Origin: Mobilicoccus sp032100225
Lineage (GTDB): Bacteria; Actinomycetota; Actinomycetes; Actinomycetales; Dermatophilaceae
NCBI GenBank assembly: GCA_032100225.1
Contig: DAMDJY010000169.1
Span: 1 to 6,948 of the forward strand
Reading direction: 5' to 3'
DNA: 6,948 nucleotides
The position numbers and the translations under genes are program-made. Shown one piece after another: positions 5,249-6,948 of this stretch (its first letter is position 1; each line of letters opens with the position of its first letter). The notes beneath the pieces are model-generated. The model was not told the DNA's origin. It was given only the letters and a program-made list of their open reading frames with translations, and ran no database searches.

Positions 5249-5295
5249 GACCCCGCCGCCAAGCCTTGAGGTGTTGGCAGGGTCCCTGCGGTGAT

Positions 5296-6372
5296 TCAGG
5301 CCAGGCGGCGGGCGATCGCGTCGCCGATCTGGCTCGTGGAGCGAGTGCCGGCACCACGGGAGGTGAGGTCGGCGGCAACGGCCTCCTCGATACGGGCAGC
5401 CTCGGCGTCGCGGCCCTGGTCGGCGAGCAGCAGCGCCGCCGAGAGGATCGCAGCCGTGGGGTCGGCCTTGCCCTGACCGGCGATGTCGGGCGCCGAACCG
5501 TGGACCGGCTCGAACATGCTCGGCACAGCCGGGTCGGGGTTGATGTTGGCGCTGGCTGCGAGGCCGATGCCCCCGGTGACGGCGGCGGCGAGGTCGGTGA
5601 TGATGTCGCCGAACAGGTTGTCGGTGGCGATGACGTCGAACCGGCCCGGGTCGGTGACCATGAAGATCGTCGCCGCGTCGATGTGCAGGTAGTCGGTGGT
5701 GACGTCGGGGAACTCGGCGCCGACCTCCTCGACCGTGCGTCGCCACAGGTGACCGGCGTAGGAGAGCACGTTGTGCTTGTGCAGGAGCGTGAGGTGCTTG
5801 CGCTCCCGGTTCTGCGCCCGCGCGAAGGCGTCACGGACGAGGCGCTCGACCCCGAACCGACTGTTGACGCTGACCTCGGTGGCGATCTCGGCCGGAGTAC
5901 CGACGCGCAGCGCGCCACCGTTACCCGTGTACGGGCCCTCGGTGCCTTCGCGCACAACCACGAAGTCGATGCCGTCGGGAGCGACGCGCTCCACATCCAA
6001 GGGGCTGCGCACACCGGGGAACAGGCGGGAGGGACGCAGGTTGACGTAGTGATCCAGCTCGAACCGGAGGCGCAGCAGCAGCCCACGCTCGAGGACACCG
6101 CTGGGAACGCTCGGATCGCCGATCGCGCCGAGCAGGATCGCCTGGTGGCGGCGCAGGTCCTCAATCGCTCCCTCGGGGAGGGCCTCGCCGGTCTCGTGCC
6201 ACACGCGGGCCCCAAGGGCGTAGTCGGTGGTGGTCAGACCGTCGTCACCGAGCACGGCGCGCAACACCTTGACGGCCTCGGCGGTGACCTCGGGTCCGAT
6301 GCCGTCACCACCGATGACGGCGATGTCGAGAGGGGCTGCAGCGGTGTCGATTCCGTTGGTCATGGGCCCCAT
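5296..6372 (-). CDS. leuB: 3-isopropylmalate dehydrogenase
   Basis: This 358-residue cytoplasmic enzyme oxidises and decarboxylates 3-isopropylmalate to 2-oxoisocaproate, the last dedicated step before IlvE makes leucine. Landmarks are GGDGIGPEVTAEAV (21-34), GAIGDPSVPSGVLERGLLL (82-100), VVREGTEGPYTGNGG (139-153, with Arg141 and Tyr148), LLHKHNVL (196-203, Lys199), the metal aspartates Asp232 in HIDAA, Asp256 and Asp260 in DNLFGDIITD (251-260), and EPVHGSAPDIAGQGKADP (288-305). Asp296-Ile297 is the pair that favours NAD+ over NADP+ in this family. Sequence and length match mycobacterial LeuB closely. The start is ambiguous: ATG at 6372 or at 6363, with MTN at residue 4. Neither has a good Shine-Dalgarno; GTGGA is only three bases from the first. 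Homologues begin near residue 15, so either is possible. Confidence 0.97.
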   Translation of the reverse strand: MGPMTNGIDTAAAPLDIAVIGGDGIGPEVTAEAVKVLRAVLGDDGLTTTDYALGARVWHETGEALPEGAIEDLRRHQAILLGAIGDPSVPSGVLERGLLLRLRFELDHYVNLRPSRLFPGVRSPLDVERVAPDGIDFVVVREGTEGPYTGNGGALRVGTPAEIATEVSVNSRFGVERLVRDAFARAQNRERKHLTLLHKHNVLSYAGHLWRRTVEEVGAEFPDVTTDYLHIDAATIFMVTDPGRFDVIATDNLFGDIITDLAAAVTGGIGLAASANINPDPAVPSMFEPVHGSAPDIAGQGKADPTAAILSAALLLADQGRDAEAARIEEAVAADLTSRGAGTRSTSQIGDAIARRLA

Positions 6373-6494
6373 GATTCCACTGTGTCTCGCGGGTCGATAC
6401 CGAGTTCCCGAAATATGGACCTCACATGACGAGCGCGGATGGCCTCAAGAGCCCCGTTCGATCGGCAATCGGTGACCAGCGATGAGCGCTCGGC
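6373..6494. other. Intergenic gap between NlpC/P60 gene and leuB
   Basis: These 122 bases lie between the NlpC/P60 stop and the leuB start. The only structure seen is a seven-base pairing, CGAGCGC (6430-6436) with GCGCTCG (6486-6492), with a long loop. No convincing promoter, terminator with T run, leader peptide or T-box-like element was recognised. The stretch before leuB (about 6400-6420) is AT-richer than its surroundings, as a promoter might be. Confidence 0.4.
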
Positions 6495-6947
6495 TCAGAC
6501 TCGCCCGCCGTAGGGCAACAGCGAGGAACGGTAGATCGAGCTGTAGCGCAGGTTGAGCCCGGTGCGCGGGGCCTCGATCATCTGGCCGTCACCGACGTAC
6601 ATGCCCACGTGGTAGATCGAGGATGTCGAGCGGCCGAAGAACACGAGGTCACCCGGCTGGAGGTCGGCGATGGCGACCCGCGCGGTCGCCCCGTACTGCC
6701 ACTGGGCGGTGCGCGGCAGGGAGGAGCCGGCTGCACCCCAGGCGCCCACCATGAGGCCGGAACAGTCGAAGGCAGCCGGGCCGTTGCCGCCCCACAGGTA
6801 CGGCTTGCCGAGCTGCTTCTGCGCCCACGCGATGGCGGTCGCGGCCGCTTCGCTGTCGGGAGCGGGCAAATCCCTCGGCGCCACGTCGGTGGCCGATCCG
6901 GTCGATGCGGTAGCAGCAGCGCGGGCGGTGGCATCGGCGGCGATGCG
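6495..6947 (-). CDS. NlpC/P60 peptidoglycan endopeptidase, C-terminal part (5' end beyond the window)
   Basis: The visible 150 codons are the C-terminal part of a cell-wall hydrolase that cleaves peptide stems of peptidoglycan, typically between D-Glu and meso-diaminopimelate. The catalytic domain begins near AIAWAQKQLGKPYLWGG. The nucleophile Cys is in AFDCSGLM (codon at about 6762-6764), the His is in YHVGMYVG (about 6609-6611), and the third residue is probably the Glu in MIEAPRTG (about 6573-6575), as in RipA-type enzymes. QPGDLVFFG is the conserved strand between Cys and His. The frame has no stop up to the window edge, and the residues before the domain (ATARAAATASTGSATD) look like an Ala-rich linker. 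The full protein therefore probably has an exported, possibly coiled-coil N-terminal region. An internal GTG at 6884 could be mistaken for the start but has no need to be one. It is upstream of leuB on the same strand, with no evident functional link. Confidence 0.93.
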   Translation of the reverse strand, partial: RIAADATARAAATASTGSATDVAPRDLPAPDSEAAATAIAWAQKQLGKPYLWGGNGPAAFDCSGLMVGAWGAAGSSLPRTAQWQYGATARVAIADLQPGDLVFFGRSTSSIYHVGMYVGDGQMIEAPRTGLNLRYSSIYRSSLLPYGGRV

Positions 6948-6948
6948 T

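Noticed and set aside
4101..6215. A 704-codon minus-strand open frame that would make ilvE a long N-terminal fusion
   Set aside because: The part upstream of 5186 is Arg/Ser/Pro-rich and out of frame with leuB, which occupies the same DNA. A normal IlvE N terminus with a ribosome site begins at 5186.
5074..6429. A 451-codon plus-strand open frame opposite leuB
   Set aside because: Same reasoning: antisense shadow with no recognisable domain, opposite a clear LeuB.
6446..6466. GTTCGATC resembling a tRNA T-loop in the gap before leuB
   Set aside because: No flanking acceptor, D or anticodon stem can be built around it.
1..6948. Search for a mobile element, toxin-antitoxin pair, defence system or biosynthetic cluster
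   Set aside because: No transposase, integrase, restriction, nuclease or similar motif was seen, and no target-site duplications flank the three genes between FAH and ilvE.

Overview
The window comes from a high-GC Gram-positive genome, almost certainly an actinobacterium. The evidence is strong G/C bias at third codon positions, long spurious open frames on both strands, LeuB and IlvE sequences of the mycobacterial/actinobacterial type, a DUF1707-type membrane protein, and a leaderless-style start (TAnnnT six bases before GTG). A Micrococcales member is a reasonable guess, but the sequence does not prove it.

Layout, left to right. Positions 1-84 may hold the first codons of a minus-strand gene that runs off the left edge (weak). 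A plus-strand gene (188-622) encodes a small secreted protein of unknown function. It converges on a minus-strand pair, and a perfect 22-bp inverted repeat (702-750) sits between them and probably terminates both. The minus-strand pair is a secreted SGNH/GDSL hydrolase (1543-2481) followed one base later by a fumarylacetoacetate-hydrolase-family enzyme (765-1541). A conserved actinobacterial protein, commonly auto-named 3-methyladenine DNA glycosylase on poor grounds, starts divergently at 2578 and ends at 3465. A small DUF1707-like membrane protein follows on the minus strand (3483-3962). The right half, all minus strand, holds ilvE (4101-5186), leuB (5296-6372) and the C-terminal part of an NlpC/P60 cell-wall endopeptidase that continues past the right edge (6495-6947).

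How the genes work together. LeuB (3-isopropylmalate dehydrogenase) and IlvE (branched-chain aminotransferase) act late in leucine biosynthesis, and IlvE also finishes valine and isoleucine. In actinobacteria a fumarylacetoacetate-hydrolase-family gene commonly lies near leuB and gltX. Here that neighbourhood is recognisable but has been opened by three genes: SGNH hydrolase, the conserved hypothetical and the DUF1707 protein. The secreted hydrolase, the NlpC/P60 enzyme and the small secreted protein are envelope or extracellular functions with no evident metabolic link to the leucine genes.

I found no CRISPR array, transposase, integrase, tRNA, rRNA or defence system. The window is mostly ordinary core genome. 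The points most worth following are the hydrolase/FAH translational coupling, the poorly understood 2578-3465 family with its conserved His/Cys/Asp residues, and the two strong intergenic hairpins.
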